From: Rhodospirillaceae bacterium
Lineage (GTDB): Bacteria; Pseudomonadota; Alphaproteobacteria; Bin65
DNA length: 64,000 bases
Direction: 5' to 3'
Assembly (NCBI GenBank): GCA_028819475.1
Contig: JAPPLJ010000021.1
Location: forward strand, 62,001-126,000
The notes under the pieces are model-generated. The model was not told the DNA's origin. It saw only the letters and a list, made by a program, of their open reading frames with translations, and searched no databases. Position numbers and translations under genes: made by a program. Every line of letters starts with the position of its first letter. Within the stretch, counting starts at the first letter, position 1. Positions 25,539 through 34,465 of this stretch are shown here, in pieces.

Positions 25539-25999
25539 TCGCCGTTACACCGAAATCCGTTGTCACGCAGAAGCTGTCTGCCAGGGCGGCCACCCATACG
25601 CGCACCGAGGTGAGCGTGCGCGATCTGAACGTCATCGTCGATGAACCAGCAGCGCGCGGCGGCACCAACCGTGGAGCGACCCCGACCGAGACGCTGATGG
25701 TCGCGCTAGCCGGCTGCATCAACGTGGTTTCGCACCGGATCGCCGGCGCGATCGGCCTCGGGATCGACGATCTGTCGGTCGATGTCGCCGCCCGGTTCGA
25801 CCGGCGCGGAGTGATGATGGAAGAGGCGGTGCGGGTGCCGTTTCCTCAGGTCGATGTCGAGATTCGTCTCACGACCGGCGGCGGCGACGCGCTGGTCGAG
25901 CGGCTGAAGACCGATCTCGGGAAATTCTGTCCGCTATCGACGGTGCTTCGCCAATCGGGCACGCAACTCAACGAAACCTGGCACGTCACAAAGACTTAG
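25535..25999 (+). CDS. OsmC-family peroxide-detoxification-like protein
   Basis: A 154-residue OsmC/Ohr-fold protein. The two family cysteines are in LAGCINVV and GKFCPLST, which together form the thiol-based peroxide-reducing centre in this family. The start overlaps the MarR stop by 4 bp, so it is translationally coupled. It may protect cells from peroxides formed by the downstream flavin-dependent monooxygenase. Confidence 0.9.
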   Translation: MIAVTPKSVVTQKLSARAATHTRTEVSVRDLNVIVDEPAARGGTNRGATPTETLMVALAGCINVVSHRIAGAIGLGIDDLSVDVAARFDRRGVMMEEAVRVPFPQVDVEIRLTTGGGDALVERLKTDLGKFCPLSTVLRQSGTQLNETWHVTKT

Positions 26000-26008
26000 G
26001 AGGCCGAC

Positions 26009-27487
26009 ATGCTGAAGACCGGCAGGGAGCATCTGGAGGGGCTGCGCGACGGCCGGACGGTCTATCTCGGCGGCGAGAAGGTCGACGATGTCACGACTCA
26101 TCCGGCCTTTGCCGCGGCGGCGCAGACCGTCGCCGACATGTACGACGCCAAGCGGGCGCCGGAAAATCTCGACACCTACTCCTTCGAGGAAGGCGGCGAG
26201 CGCTATTCGACCTGGTATCTGCGCGCGAAATCGAAGGACGACCTGCGCAAGCGCCTGAAATGCCACAAGGGCATCGCCGACATGACCTACGGCATGTTCG
26301 GCCGTTCGCCCGACCACGTCTCCGGCTTCGTCACCGGCATGTCGACCCTGCCGTCGGCCTTCGATACCGAAGACTGGAAATTCGGCGCCAACCTGGTCGC
26401 CTATTACGAGCACTGCCGCCGGAACGATGTCTACGCGACCTATGCCGTGCTGCCGCCCCAGGCGGCGCGCAACCCGGAATTCTACACGCGCCAGAACCTG
26501 CCGGTGCCGACGCTCTCGGTAATCGACGAGCGCGACGACGGCATCGTGATCAGCGGCATGAAGATGCTGGCGACCAGCGCGGTGTTCTGCGACGACATCT
26601 GGATCGGCAACCTGCTGCCGCTCGCGCCCAGCCAGGTCAAGCAGGCGGTGACCTGCGCCGTGCCGGTGGGCGCGCCGGGGCTGACCCTGTGGTCGCGCCA
26701 GCCGCTCAACCTCAACACCTCCAACGAGTTCGACGGCCCGCTCGCCTGGCGCTTCGACGAAACCGATTCCATGGTGATGTGCGAAAACGTCTTCGTGCCG
26801 TGGGAGAAGGTGTTCGTCATGGACGACGCCATCAAGGCGCGCAGCATCTATATCGAGACGCCGGCGCACTGCTACGGCAACCACCAGTCCAACGTGCGCT
26901 ACTGGTCGAAGATGGAGCTGATCGTCGGCCTGTGCTCGAAGGTGGCGCAGGCGACCGGGGCGATCGAGGTGCCGGCGGTCCTCGAAGTGCTGGGCCGCAT
27001 GGTGGCGCTGGAGGCCACCCTCTCCGGCATGATCCACGGCCAGATCGAGGCAGCCGAGCAATGGCCGGACGGCTACGTCACCTTCAACCGGCGGATGATG
27101 TATGCCGCGCTCAACTGGTGCACGGAGGGATACTCCGCGATCATCGACCAGCTGCGCGAGCTGTCCGGCGGCGGCGTGTTCCAGATGCCGGCGAGCGCCA
27201 CCGTGATGAACAACCCGGAGATCCGCGAACAGTTCGAGACCTTCTGGCAAACCCCGCAGCTGCCGGCGCTCGACCGGATGAAGCTGTTCAAGCTGGTGTG
27301 GGACATGGTGGGCAGCGAATTCGCCGGGCGCCAGCAGCAATACGAGAAATTCTACGCCGGCGCCTCCTTCATCATCCGCAACCACAACTACCGCGAAGCG
27401 CCCTGGGACGACTTCGGCGCCGTCGTCGACCGGCTGATGGACAGCTACGAGGTGCCGGAGGCGGCGGTGGCCGAAGCTGCCGAATAG
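26009..27487 (+). CDS. 4-hydroxyphenylacetate 3-hydroxylase-type monooxygenase (HpaB-like)
   Basis: A reduced-flavin-dependent aromatic hydroxylase of 492 residues, related to HpaB and 4-hydroxybutyryl-CoA dehydratase. Typical parts are KCHKGIADMTYGMFGRSPDH, ENVFVPWEKVFVMDD and the C-terminal LFKLVWDMVGSEFAGRQQQY. A TAGGAGG ribosome site precedes the ATG. Such enzymes need a flavin reductase (HpaC), and none is in this operon; the flavin reductase-family gene at 42180 is one candidate partner. The substrate is probably a phenolic or related unsaturated acid. Confidence 0.9.
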   Translation: MLKTGREHLEGLRDGRTVYLGGEKVDDVTTHPAFAAAAQTVADMYDAKRAPENLDTYSFEEGGERYSTWYLRAKSKDDLRKRLKCHKGIADMTYGMFGRSPDHVSGFVTGMSTLPSAFDTEDWKFGANLVAYYEHCRRNDVYATYAVLPPQAARNPEFYTRQNLPVPTLSVIDERDDGIVISGMKMLATSAVFCDDIWIGNLLPLAPSQVKQAVTCAVPVGAPGLTLWSRQPLNLNTSNEFDGPLAWRFDETDSMVMCENVFVPWEKVFVMDDAIKARSIYIETPAHCYGNHQSNVRYWSKMELIVGLCSKVAQATGAIEVPAVLEVLGRMVALEATLSGMIHGQIEAAEQWPDGYVTFNRRMMYAALNWCTEGYSAIIDQLRELSGGGVFQMPASATVMNNPEIREQFETFWQTPQLPALDRMKLFKLVWDMVGSEFAGRQQQYEKFYAGASFIIRNHNYREAPWDDFGAVVDRLMDSYEVPEAAVAEAAE

Positions 27488-27527
27488 GCGCCGCCGACCC
27501 GCCGTTCCGGCCGACCGCGGTCTCCCA

Positions 27528-27663
27528 ATCCGTCATTTCGACCGGAGCGGCGCAGCCGCGCAGCGGAGAAATCTTCCACCCGCGGCGCCCGGTCCGGAAC
27601 ACGGTAGCTGAAAGATATCTCCACTCCGCCGCCCGGTGGACGGCTCCGGTCGATATGACGGAT
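27528..27663. repeat. palindromic intergenic repeat, copy 2
   Basis: A 136-bp copy of the element at 23476, with left arm ATCCGTCATTTCGACCGGAG and right arm CTCCGGTCGATATGACGGAT. It fills the gap between the convergent HpaB-like and AraC genes, where it may also act as a hairpin terminator. The central part has diverged from copy 1. Confidence 0.85.
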
Positions 27664-27711
27664 CAGGGTGTTTGAACTACGTCGGCCGATCCAACGACCG
27701 GCGAGAGCGGC

Positions 27712-28608
27712 CTACCCGCACCCCTCCCGATACGCCCCCGGCGTGGTGCCGACGAGGCGCTTGAACCAGTAGGTGAAGTGCGGCTGGGAGGAAAACCCGC
27801 AGATTTCCGCGATATCGGCGAGCGGCATCCGGCTCTCGGCCAGCAGCGCCCTGGCGCGCCCGATACGGCGGTCAATGACGTAGCGCCGCGGCGCCGAGCC
27901 GGTCGCGGCCTTGAAGGCGCGGGCGAAATGGAACGGGCTGAGGCAGGCCACGCCCGCGAGCGCCTCGATCGTCAGGTCTTCGCGGAGATGGGCCTCGACA
28001 AATTCGACGACGCGCCGGAGGCGCCGCGGATCGAGCGCGCCACGGACGCTGGGCAGCGTAACCGCGGACGGCTCCAGGTTCGAATGATGCCGCAGGATCT
28101 GAACGCCCAGCGCGGCGGCCAGGGTCTCGGCCAGCATCTTTCCGCCCGGCGCCGGATCGACCATCTCCGTCTGGACCGCCCGCGCAATATGCTCGATCAG
28201 GGGATCGCGAAAACCGCCGTCATAGTGCAGTCCGACATTGTCGGGGTCGAGATCGAGCTCCCGAAGCGCCGTCGCGGCCAGCGGCGACGCCGGCAGGTAC
28301 ATGTGAACGGTCTCCGGGATATCGCCATAGATGCGGATCATGTCTTCGCGAATCCCGGCCGGGCACAGCCAGACCGTGCCGGGCACCGCATCGTGGTGCT
28401 GCAGCCGGCCATCGCCGCGCCGCCGGACATGAACGGCGCCTTCCAGCATGACGACGATTTCGGTCTCGCGCGGCCGGACCTCGCCGAGATCGCCTTCCGA
28501 ATGGCTCCAGCGTTCGGCGAGCAGCCCGCCCCATCCCCGGTCGCGGCTCGATCCGAGCAGCGTTCCGGTGGTGTATTTCGCCCGGCCGTGTCCGGCCAAT
28601 CCAACCAC
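27712..28608 (-). CDS. AraC-family transcriptional regulator
   Basis: A 298-residue regulator with a cupin-like N-terminal sensing part and two C-terminal helix-turn-helix motifs (TIEALAGVACLSPFHFARAF and MPLADIAEICGFSSQPHFTY). The GTG at 28608 is chosen because AGAGGGGG lies just upstream; a longer frame to an ATG at 28782 has poor composition. It is divergent from the molybdopterin oxidoreductase gene and may control it. Confidence 0.88.
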   Translation of the reverse strand: MVGLAGHGRAKYTTGTLLGSSRDRGWGGLLAERWSHSEGDLGEVRPRETEIVVMLEGAVHVRRRGDGRLQHHDAVPGTVWLCPAGIREDMIRIYGDIPETVHMYLPASPLAATALRELDLDPDNVGLHYDGGFRDPLIEHIARAVQTEMVDPAPGGKMLAETLAAALGVQILRHHSNLEPSAVTLPSVRGALDPRRLRRVVEFVEAHLREDLTIEALAGVACLSPFHFARAFKAATGSAPRRYVIDRRIGRARALLAESRMPLADIAEICGFSSQPHFTYWFKRLVGTTPGAYREGCG

Positions 28609-28799
28609 GCCGCCCCCTCTCGCAGCGGTTCGATGCGATGACGCACAGGTTCGCGGCAAAGCTTGGCACCGCCCCGAAAAGCCGGTCAAGAAAATTGCCG
28701 ATGTGCAGCGGAAAATGAGCAAGACGATGTAACGGGACAGCAAAGCGCCGTAATGCCGGCAGGCGCCGCGGCGCGATAGCATCCGGCGTTTGCATTGTT

Positions 28800-28817
28800 G
28801 CGAAACATTCGTTTCGC
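28800..28817. promoter_or_regulatory. inverted repeat upstream of molybdopterin oxidoreductase
   Basis: GCGAAAC-ATTC-GTTTCGC is a perfect 7-bp inverted repeat, ending 22 bp before the ATG at 28840. It could be an operator or a small leader hairpin. The AraC-type gene 190 bp away is the nearest regulator. Confidence 0.4.
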
Positions 28818-28839
28818 GCCCGGGTTATGGAGAAGTCCG

Positions 28840-30957
28840 ATGGCCGAAAAGACGGTATTCAGCGCCTGTCCGCACGATTGCCCCGACACCTGCGCGATGC
28901 TGACCACGGTCAGCGACGGCGAGGTCGTCAACGTCCGCGGCAACCCGGACCACCCGTTCACCCAGGGCGGCCTGTGCGTCAAGGTCAACGACTACGAGAA
29001 CCGGGTCTACAGCGAGAACCGGGTGCTCACCCCGCTGCGCCGCACCGGCGCCAAGGGCGACGGGAAATTCGAGCGGATAAGCTGGGACGAGGCGCTGGAC
29101 GAAATCTCCGGCCGCTGGAAGGAGATCGTCGCCGCCGACGGGCCGGCCGCCATCCTGCCCTACAGCTATCTCGGGACCGAGGGCATCCTGAACGGGCTGA
29201 ATGTCGGCGACGCCTTTTTCAACAAGCTGGGCGCGACGGTGTCCGAGCGTACCTTCTGCGATTCCGCCGCCATCACCGCCTTCTTCATGACCTGCGGCCC
29301 GACCGCCGCGGTCGACCCGGAAAGCTTCGTCCACTCCCGCTACATCGTCCTGTGGGCGATCAACACGATCAGCAACAATTTGCACCACTGGCCGTTCATC
29401 GCCGAGGCGCAGCGCCGCGGCGCCAAGGTCGTGGTCATCGATCCCGTGGCCACGCGGACCGCCAAGCAGGCCGACTGGCACCTGCCGATCAAACCGGGCA
29501 CGGATGCCGCCCTGGCGCTCGGCATGATCAACGTCATCATCGCCGAGGACCTGGTCGACCACGATTATGTCGCGAAATACACGGTCGGCTACGAGGAGCT
29601 GAAAACCCGCGCGGCCGGCTTCCCGCCGGACCGGGTCGCCGCGATCACCGGTATCGCCGAAGACGACATCCGGACGCTCGCCCGCGAGTTCGCCACCGTG
29701 CAGCCGTCGGTCATCCGCATGGGCGTCGCCATCGAGCGCAACGCGTCGGGCGGCAACGCCGTGCGCGCCCTGTCGTGCCTGCCCGGGCTGGTCGGCTCGT
29801 GGCGCCACTGCGGCGGCGGCATCCTGCACATGCCGATCTGGGCCTTCCCGATGAAGTGGGACGATATCAGCCGGCCCGATCTCATTCCCGAAGGCACGCC
29901 GGTGCTCAACCAGTGGCGCCTCGGCCCGGCGCTGACCGGCGAGATGGACCGGAAGATCAGTTCGCTGTTCGTCTACAATTCCAACCCCGCGGTGGTCGCG
30001 CCGGAGCAGGACAAGGTGCTGCGCGGCCTGGCGCGCGAAGACCTGTTCACCGTGGTCAGCGAGCATTTCATCACCGATACCGCGCGCTATGCCGATATCG
30101 TCCTGCCGGCAACGACCCAGCTCGAACAGTTCGACATCATGTTCTCCTGGGGCCACCTCTATCTGACGCTCAACGAGCCGGCGATCGCGCCGCGCGGCGA
30201 GGCGGTGCCGAACACCGAGCTGTTCCGGCGCCTCGCCCGCGCCATGGGCTTCGACGATCCCTACTGGCAGCGCAGCGACGAGGAGATGGCCGTCGACGCG
30301 CTGGACTGGAGCAATCCGGTGCTCGAAGGCATCGACCTCGACGGCCTGCGCAAGACCGGCTACGCGCGCCTCAAGGTCGGCACGCCCGACGATTTCGTGC
30401 CCCACCGCGAAGGCAATTTCCCGACCCCTTCGGGTAAGGTCGAGTTCAAGTCTTCCATGGCGGCGGGCGGCAACATGGTGCTGCCGCTGTTCCGCCAGGG
30501 CTATCTGGCCCATCAGCCCGGCGAACCCCTCGATCCGCTGCCGGATTTCGTGCCCCAGAACGAGTCAGCCGATACCAACCCGGCGCTCGCCGGGCGCTAT
30601 CCCCTCAACATGGTCTCGCCCAAGAGCCACGCCTTCCTGAACTCGTCCTACGGCAACCTGCGCACGCAACTGCATCACGCCGGCGAGCAGACGGTGATCG
30701 TCCACCCGGCGGACGCCGAGGCACGGGGAATTGCCGGCGGCAGCGAGGTCCGGGTGTTCAACGACCGCGGCGATTTCCACGCCGTGGCCGAGGTCAGCGA
30801 GGACGCCCGGCCCGGCGTCGTCGTCGTGCCCATGGGCTACTGGGTGAAGGGCAGCCGCAACGGCTACACGGTGAACGCGATCAACCCACCGGCCTTCGCC
30901 GACTACGGCAACGCCCCGACCTTCTCCGATACGCTGGTCGAGGTTGCGGCGGCGTGA
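28840..30957 (+). CDS. molybdopterin-dependent oxidoreductase (DMSO reductase family)
   Basis: A 705-residue catalytic subunit of the DMSO reductase superfamily. The N-terminal 4Fe-4S site is present as C10-x3-C14-x3-C18 (CPHDCPDTC) with C46 in QGGLCVK. The middle carries pterin-binding stretches such as ATVSERTFCDSAA and VVIDPVATRTAKQADWHL. No signal peptide is seen, so it is cytoplasmic. No electron-transfer or membrane subunit gene is adjacent. The ATG at 28840 follows GGAGAAG. Family members include formate dehydrogenase-like and phenylacetyl/ketoacid-type enzymes; the substrate is not determined. Confidence 0.93.
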   Translation: MAEKTVFSACPHDCPDTCAMLTTVSDGEVVNVRGNPDHPFTQGGLCVKVNDYENRVYSENRVLTPLRRTGAKGDGKFERISWDEALDEISGRWKEIVAADGPAAILPYSYLGTEGILNGLNVGDAFFNKLGATVSERTFCDSAAITAFFMTCGPTAAVDPESFVHSRYIVLWAINTISNNLHHWPFIAEAQRRGAKVVVIDPVATRTAKQADWHLPIKPGTDAALALGMINVIIAEDLVDHDYVAKYTVGYEELKTRAAGFPPDRVAAITGIAEDDIRTLAREFATVQPSVIRMGVAIERNASGGNAVRALSCLPGLVGSWRHCGGGILHMPIWAFPMKWDDISRPDLIPEGTPVLNQWRLGPALTGEMDRKISSLFVYNSNPAVVAPEQDKVLRGLAREDLFTVVSEHFITDTARYADIVLPATTQLEQFDIMFSWGHLYLTLNEPAIAPRGEAVPNTELFRRLARAMGFDDPYWQRSDEEMAVDALDWSNPVLEGIDLDGLRKTGYARLKVGTPDDFVPHREGNFPTPSGKVEFKSSMAAGGNMVLPLFRQGYLAHQPGEPLDPLPDFVPQNESADTNPALAGRYPLNMVSPKSHAFLNSSYGNLRTQLHHAGEQTVIVHPADAEARGIAGGSEVRVFNDRGDFHAVAEVSEDARPGVVVVPMGYWVKGSRNGYTVNAINPPAFADYGNAPTFSDTLVEVAAA

Positions 30958-30961
30958 GGCG

Positions 30962-31807
30962 CTACTCTTCGCCGGGGTAGACCGGCGGGACCAGCGTCTG
31001 GTCGGAGAAGGGCGGCCGGACATAGGCGCCGGCCTCCGCGCGCTCCGGCAGCTCGATCGGCTCCGGCGTCAGGTCTTCGTAGGGGATCATGCTCAAGAGG
31101 TGGCTGATGCAGTTCAGCCGCGCGTGCTTCTTCACGTCGGCATCGACTACGTACCACGGCGCCTGCTTGATATCCGTATGCGCGAAATTCTCGTCCTTCG
31201 CCCTGGAATACTCGACCCACCGGCGCCGCGACTCCAGGTCCATCGGGCTGAGCTTCCAGCGCTTGTGATCCTGTTCGAGCCGGCTCTGGAACCGCTTTTC
31301 CTGCTCTTCGTCGGAGACGGAGAACCAGTACTTGATAAGGATGATGCCGGAGCGCACGAGCATACGCTCAAATTCCGGGCAGGAGCGCAGGAACTCCCGA
31401 TGCTCCTCTTCGGTGCAGAAGCCCATCACCCGCTCGACGCCGGCCCGGTTGTACCAGCTCCGGTCGAACAGGACCATCTCGCCGGCGGCGGGCAGGTGGG
31501 GCACATAGCGCTGGAAGTACCACTGGGTCTGCTCGCGCTCGGTCGGCGCGGGCAGGGCGACGACCCGGCAGATGCGCGGACTCAGATGCTGCGTGATGCG
31601 CTTGATGACGCCGCCCTTGCCGGCCGCGTCCCGCCCCTCGAAGACGACCACGACCTTGAGCCCCTCGTGCTTGATCCATTCGAGCATCTTCACGAGTTCG
31701 AGCTGGAGCCGGAACAGCTCCTGCTCGTAGCGCTTGTTCCCGATTTTCCGGGGGCGGGCCTGCGCTTCTGCGCCGCCGTTCCCGGCCGTCTTCTTCGGCT
31801 TGTCCAT
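30962..31807 (-). CDS. ppk2: polyphosphate kinase 2
   Basis: Transfers phosphate between polyphosphate and nucleoside (di)phosphates. The 281-residue single-domain protein has the Walker A-like VVVVFEGRDAAGKGGVIKRI, the lid FRSWYNR-type stretch in VLFDRSWYNRAGVERVMGF, and RRRWVEYSRAKDENFAHTDI. Start at 31807 (MDKPKK) follows GGAGGAAG. It is convergent with the molybdopterin oxidoreductase gene, with a 4-bp gap. Confidence 0.95.
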   Translation of the reverse strand: MDKPKKTAGNGGAEAQARPRKIGNKRYEQELFRLQLELVKMLEWIKHEGLKVVVVFEGRDAAGKGGVIKRITQHLSPRICRVVALPAPTEREQTQWYFQRYVPHLPAAGEMVLFDRSWYNRAGVERVMGFCTEEEHREFLRSCPEFERMLVRSGIILIKYWFSVSDEEQEKRFQSRLEQDHKRWKLSPMDLESRRRWVEYSRAKDENFAHTDIKQAPWYVVDADVKKHARLNCISHLLSMIPYEDLTPEPIELPERAEAGAYVRPPFSDQTLVPPVYPGEE

Positions 31808-31969
31808 GTCTTCCTCCCGGAACGCGGTCCCCAAAATGCTGCCCCGAAACGCAGCTGGACGGGCCGGTTCGATCTCCGCGACTCATGCAGCAAACCGGAA
31901 GGCGGTGCTACACCTTTCTGCGGCGCGCTTCCTCTTCCATTCCCGCTGGCCGGAGGTTCCCCGCGGCCC

Positions 31970-31998
31970 GTAGGGAAGGGTTTCAAACCCTCCCCTAC
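31970..31998. repeat. hairpin repeat GTAGGGAAGGGTTT
   Basis: A 29-bp near-perfect palindrome with 14-bp arms around a single central base and one mismatch. It lies in the gap between the GFA and PPK2 genes (31808-32036), which otherwise shows no gene. Such short palindromes are often dispersed REP-type elements; no second copy was found here. Confidence 0.5.
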
Positions 31999-32036
31999 AC
32001 AATCGGCAACTGACTCGTCGCCGGCGCGCCGGAGGC

Positions 32037-32465
32037 TTACTCCAATTCCGGCAGGTTGCGGTTGTCCGGCAGGATATCGGCGACATCGGGCAGCGAGCGG
32101 TAAATCCGCTTCTGCGGCACGGCGAAGATGTCGAAATCCTTGAGGCAGCGGGTGTTGACCGCCCAGCCGTCGAACGGGACCGACCCCGTGTCGACCTCGC
32201 CTTGCGTCGGCATGCTGGTCCGGCGGAACGGCAGGATCCCGCAGACCGGGCAGAAATAGTCCCGCCCCGTATAGGACCCCCATTGATACAGGGTCAGCTC
32301 GGAGAGCGGCGTGTGGATTTTCACCGCCTCCGCCGGCATGCGGTGGATGAGCGCGCCGCGCACCCGGCAGATCGAACAGTCGCAGACCCGGACATGGTCG
32401 ATGTCGGCGGTGACCTCGAAGCGGACCTTCCCGCAGTGGCAGGCGCCGTCGTAGGTTCGTTTCAT
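32037..32465 (-). CDS. GFA-family zinc protein (glutathione-dependent formaldehyde-activating-like)
   Basis: A 142-residue Mss4/GFA-fold protein with the cysteine pairs GACHCGK, CDCSICR and FCPVCGI that bind zinc. Family members catalyse or mimic S-hydroxymethylglutathione formation, but most are uncharacterised. Start at 32465 (MKRTYDGACH) is chosen; the gene follows the TctA-type gene by 19 bp and reads in the same direction. Confidence 0.88.
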   Translation of the reverse strand: MKRTYDGACHCGKVRFEVTADIDHVRVCDCSICRVRGALIHRMPAEAVKIHTPLSELTLYQWGSYTGRDYFCPVCGILPFRRTSMPTQGEVDTGSVPFDGWAVNTRCLKDFDIFAVPQKRIYRSLPDVADILPDNRNLPELE

Positions 32466-32484
32466 TTCAATACCCCCCGGATAG

Positions 32485-33993
32485 TCAGTCAGGCGCATCG
32501 GGCGCCGGTTTCCGTTTCCGTGCCAGCCACCAGGCGGTCAGGACGGCGAGAACCAGCAGGGCGATCGCCACCGGATGGTCGAGCATGACCGAGAAATCCC
32601 CGTCGATCAGGGTCAGCGACTGGTTGAGCGACAGTTCGAACCGGTTGCCGAGAAAAAAGGCGATGATGAAGATCACGACCGAAAAGCCCAGCGACGTCAT
32701 CGCGTAGCCGATCGCGGCGAAGACCAGCATGACGGCGACCCCGAACAGGGTGCCGGTCGAGAGATAGACGCCGACGATGCACAGCGCGATGGCGGACGAG
32801 AAGATCGCCGATTCCGGCGCCCGGATCACGAAGGCCCACAAGCGCAGGCCGATCAGGCCGATCCAGAAATTGCAGAAATTGGCCATGATCATGGCGCCGA
32901 ACAGGCCGTAGATCAGCCGCGCCTGCTGTTCGAAGAGCAGCGGGCCGGGCTGGATGCCGTGGATGATCAGGGCGCCGATGATGAGCGCCGCGGAGACGCT
33001 GCCGGGAATGCCGAGCGTCAGCATCGGGATCATGTTGGCACCCATGACGGCGGAATTGGCCGATTCGGTCGCTGCGATGCCATGGATGTTGCCCTTGCCG
33101 AAGGTCTCCGGCTCCCGGCTGGTCTGCTTGGCCGAGGCATAGCTCATGAAGGAGGCCGCCGTCGTGCCGATGCCGGGCGCTGCGCCCAGCAGCGTGCCGA
33201 TCACCGCGCCCCGGGCGATGGTGAAGCGGCAGCCCCAGTATTCCGCCCAGCTGACCCGCCTGTCCTCGCGCGGCTGGTTCCGGTCGAAGGTGATTGCGGC
33301 CGTGATCTTCTTCCGCTTGGCGGCAAGCCGGCGGAAGATTTCCGCGGCAGCCAGCATGCCGATGGCGACCGACGCGATCGGCAGGCCGTCGAACAGGTCC
33401 GGCACGCCGAAGATGAACCGCGGGCTCGAATGCTCGGGATCCAGTCCGATGGCGGCGCAGAGCAGGCCGAGCGCCGCCGCGACGATCCCTTTCGCCAGGG
33501 ACTTGCCGATCAGCCCCGCGATCACGGCGAAGGCGAAGATGAGCAGGCAGGCGATCTCGATCGGCCCCATCATCAGGGCGATCACGGCCAGCGGCGGCGA
33601 CACCGTGATCAGCACGATGTCGCTGAACGTGTCGCCGGTGACCGACGAATAGAGCGCCATCTTCGCCGCCTTGAGCGGCCGGCCCTGCCGGGCGAGCGGA
33701 TAGCCGTCGAGCGCGGTCGCCGCGGCGTCTGGCGTCCCCGGCGTATTGATCAGGATGGCCGGGATCGCCCCGCCGACCAGGCCGCCCTTGTTGATCCCGA
33801 CCAGGAAGGCGATGCCGGACAGCGGGCTGAGCGCGAAGGTAAAGGGGATCGCGAGCGCGATGGTGATGACCGGGCCGATGCCGGGCACCGCGCCGACGAA
33901 CTGGCCGACGGCAACGCCGAGGACCACGAACAGGATGTTGACGGGCGTAACGGCGTCGCCGAGGCCGGCCAGTATGGTTGCGATGTCAAACAT
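32485..33993 (-). CDS. tctA: tripartite tricarboxylate transporter permease (TctA type)
   Basis: The large membrane subunit of a TTT transporter, 502 residues with about 11 hydrophobic segments. Visible are the duplicated family motifs GAVPGIGPVITIALAIPFTF with AILINTPGTPDAAATALDGY in the first half, and LGAAPGIGTTAASFMSY with LTLGIPGSVSAALIIGAL in the second. The gene order C-B-A on the minus strand is normal. Ligand unknown; TTT systems import organic acids and related compounds. Confidence 0.95.
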   Translation of the reverse strand: MFDIATILAGLGDAVTPVNILFVVLGVAVGQFVGAVPGIGPVITIALAIPFTFALSPLSGIAFLVGINKGGLVGGAIPAILINTPGTPDAAATALDGYPLARQGRPLKAAKMALYSSVTGDTFSDIVLITVSPPLAVIALMMGPIEIACLLIFAFAVIAGLIGKSLAKGIVAAALGLLCAAIGLDPEHSSPRFIFGVPDLFDGLPIASVAIGMLAAAEIFRRLAAKRKKITAAITFDRNQPREDRRVSWAEYWGCRFTIARGAVIGTLLGAAPGIGTTAASFMSYASAKQTSREPETFGKGNIHGIAATESANSAVMGANMIPMLTLGIPGSVSAALIIGALIIHGIQPGPLLFEQQARLIYGLFGAMIMANFCNFWIGLIGLRLWAFVIRAPESAIFSSAIALCIVGVYLSTGTLFGVAVMLVFAAIGYAMTSLGFSVVIFIIAFFLGNRFELSLNQSLTLIDGDFSVMLDHPVAIALLVLAVLTAWWLARKRKPAPDAPD

Positions 33994-34002
33994 CCGGCGG
34001 CG

Positions 34003-34419
34003 TCACGGCAGGGGCCGGTTGAGCCAGAACTCGAGAATCGCCCAGATGCCGACCGGCAGGGCCGCAATCCACAGGACGAACCAGCGCCGCTCGCCCATCG
34101 CCAGCATGATCGCCAGCACGAGACCGGGCGCAACATACAGGAAGCCGATTTCGGACATCAGGTAGACGCCGCCCCCGACGATCGCCAGGAACAGGCCGGC
34201 CCGCAGGGCCTCCGGGCCGTCGAAGGGCGTGTCGCCGGTCGGAAACAGCGCATGAAAGGCGCCGGCCGCCATCAGGACCCAGGCGACCGCCGTGGGGACG
34301 GTGGCCGGCTGCACCCCGCTGTCTTCGATCGCTTCCACCTGGTCCGGGATAACGACCAGCAGGAGGCAAAGGCCAGCAAGGGCGCAGGCGACTCCCGTCA
34401 GGCGGTTGAGCGACGGCAT
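34003..34419 (-). CDS. tctB: tripartite tricarboxylate transporter small membrane protein (TctB type)
   Basis: A 138-residue membrane protein with four hydrophobic segments, placed between the TctC and TctA genes, as usual for this family. Sequence conservation in TctB is low, so the call rests on length, topology and position, plus the ALRAGLFLAIVGGGVYLMSE segment. Confidence 0.88.
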   Translation of the reverse strand: MPSLNRLTGVACALAGLCLLLVVIPDQVEAIEDSGVQPATVPTAVAWVLMAAGAFHALFPTGDTPFDGPEALRAGLFLAIVGGGVYLMSEIGFLYVAPGLVLAIMLAMGERRWFVLWIAALPVGIWAILEFWLNRPLP

Positions 34420-34465
34420 GGGCGCCGGCCGGGCCGGCTGCCGGCCGGGCTGACCATCGGCCGGG

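Noticed and set aside
28840..30957. Selenocysteine codon or Sec-type active site in the molybdopterin oxidoreductase
   Set aside because: No in-frame TGA occurs in the reading frame; the active-site region uses ordinary codons.
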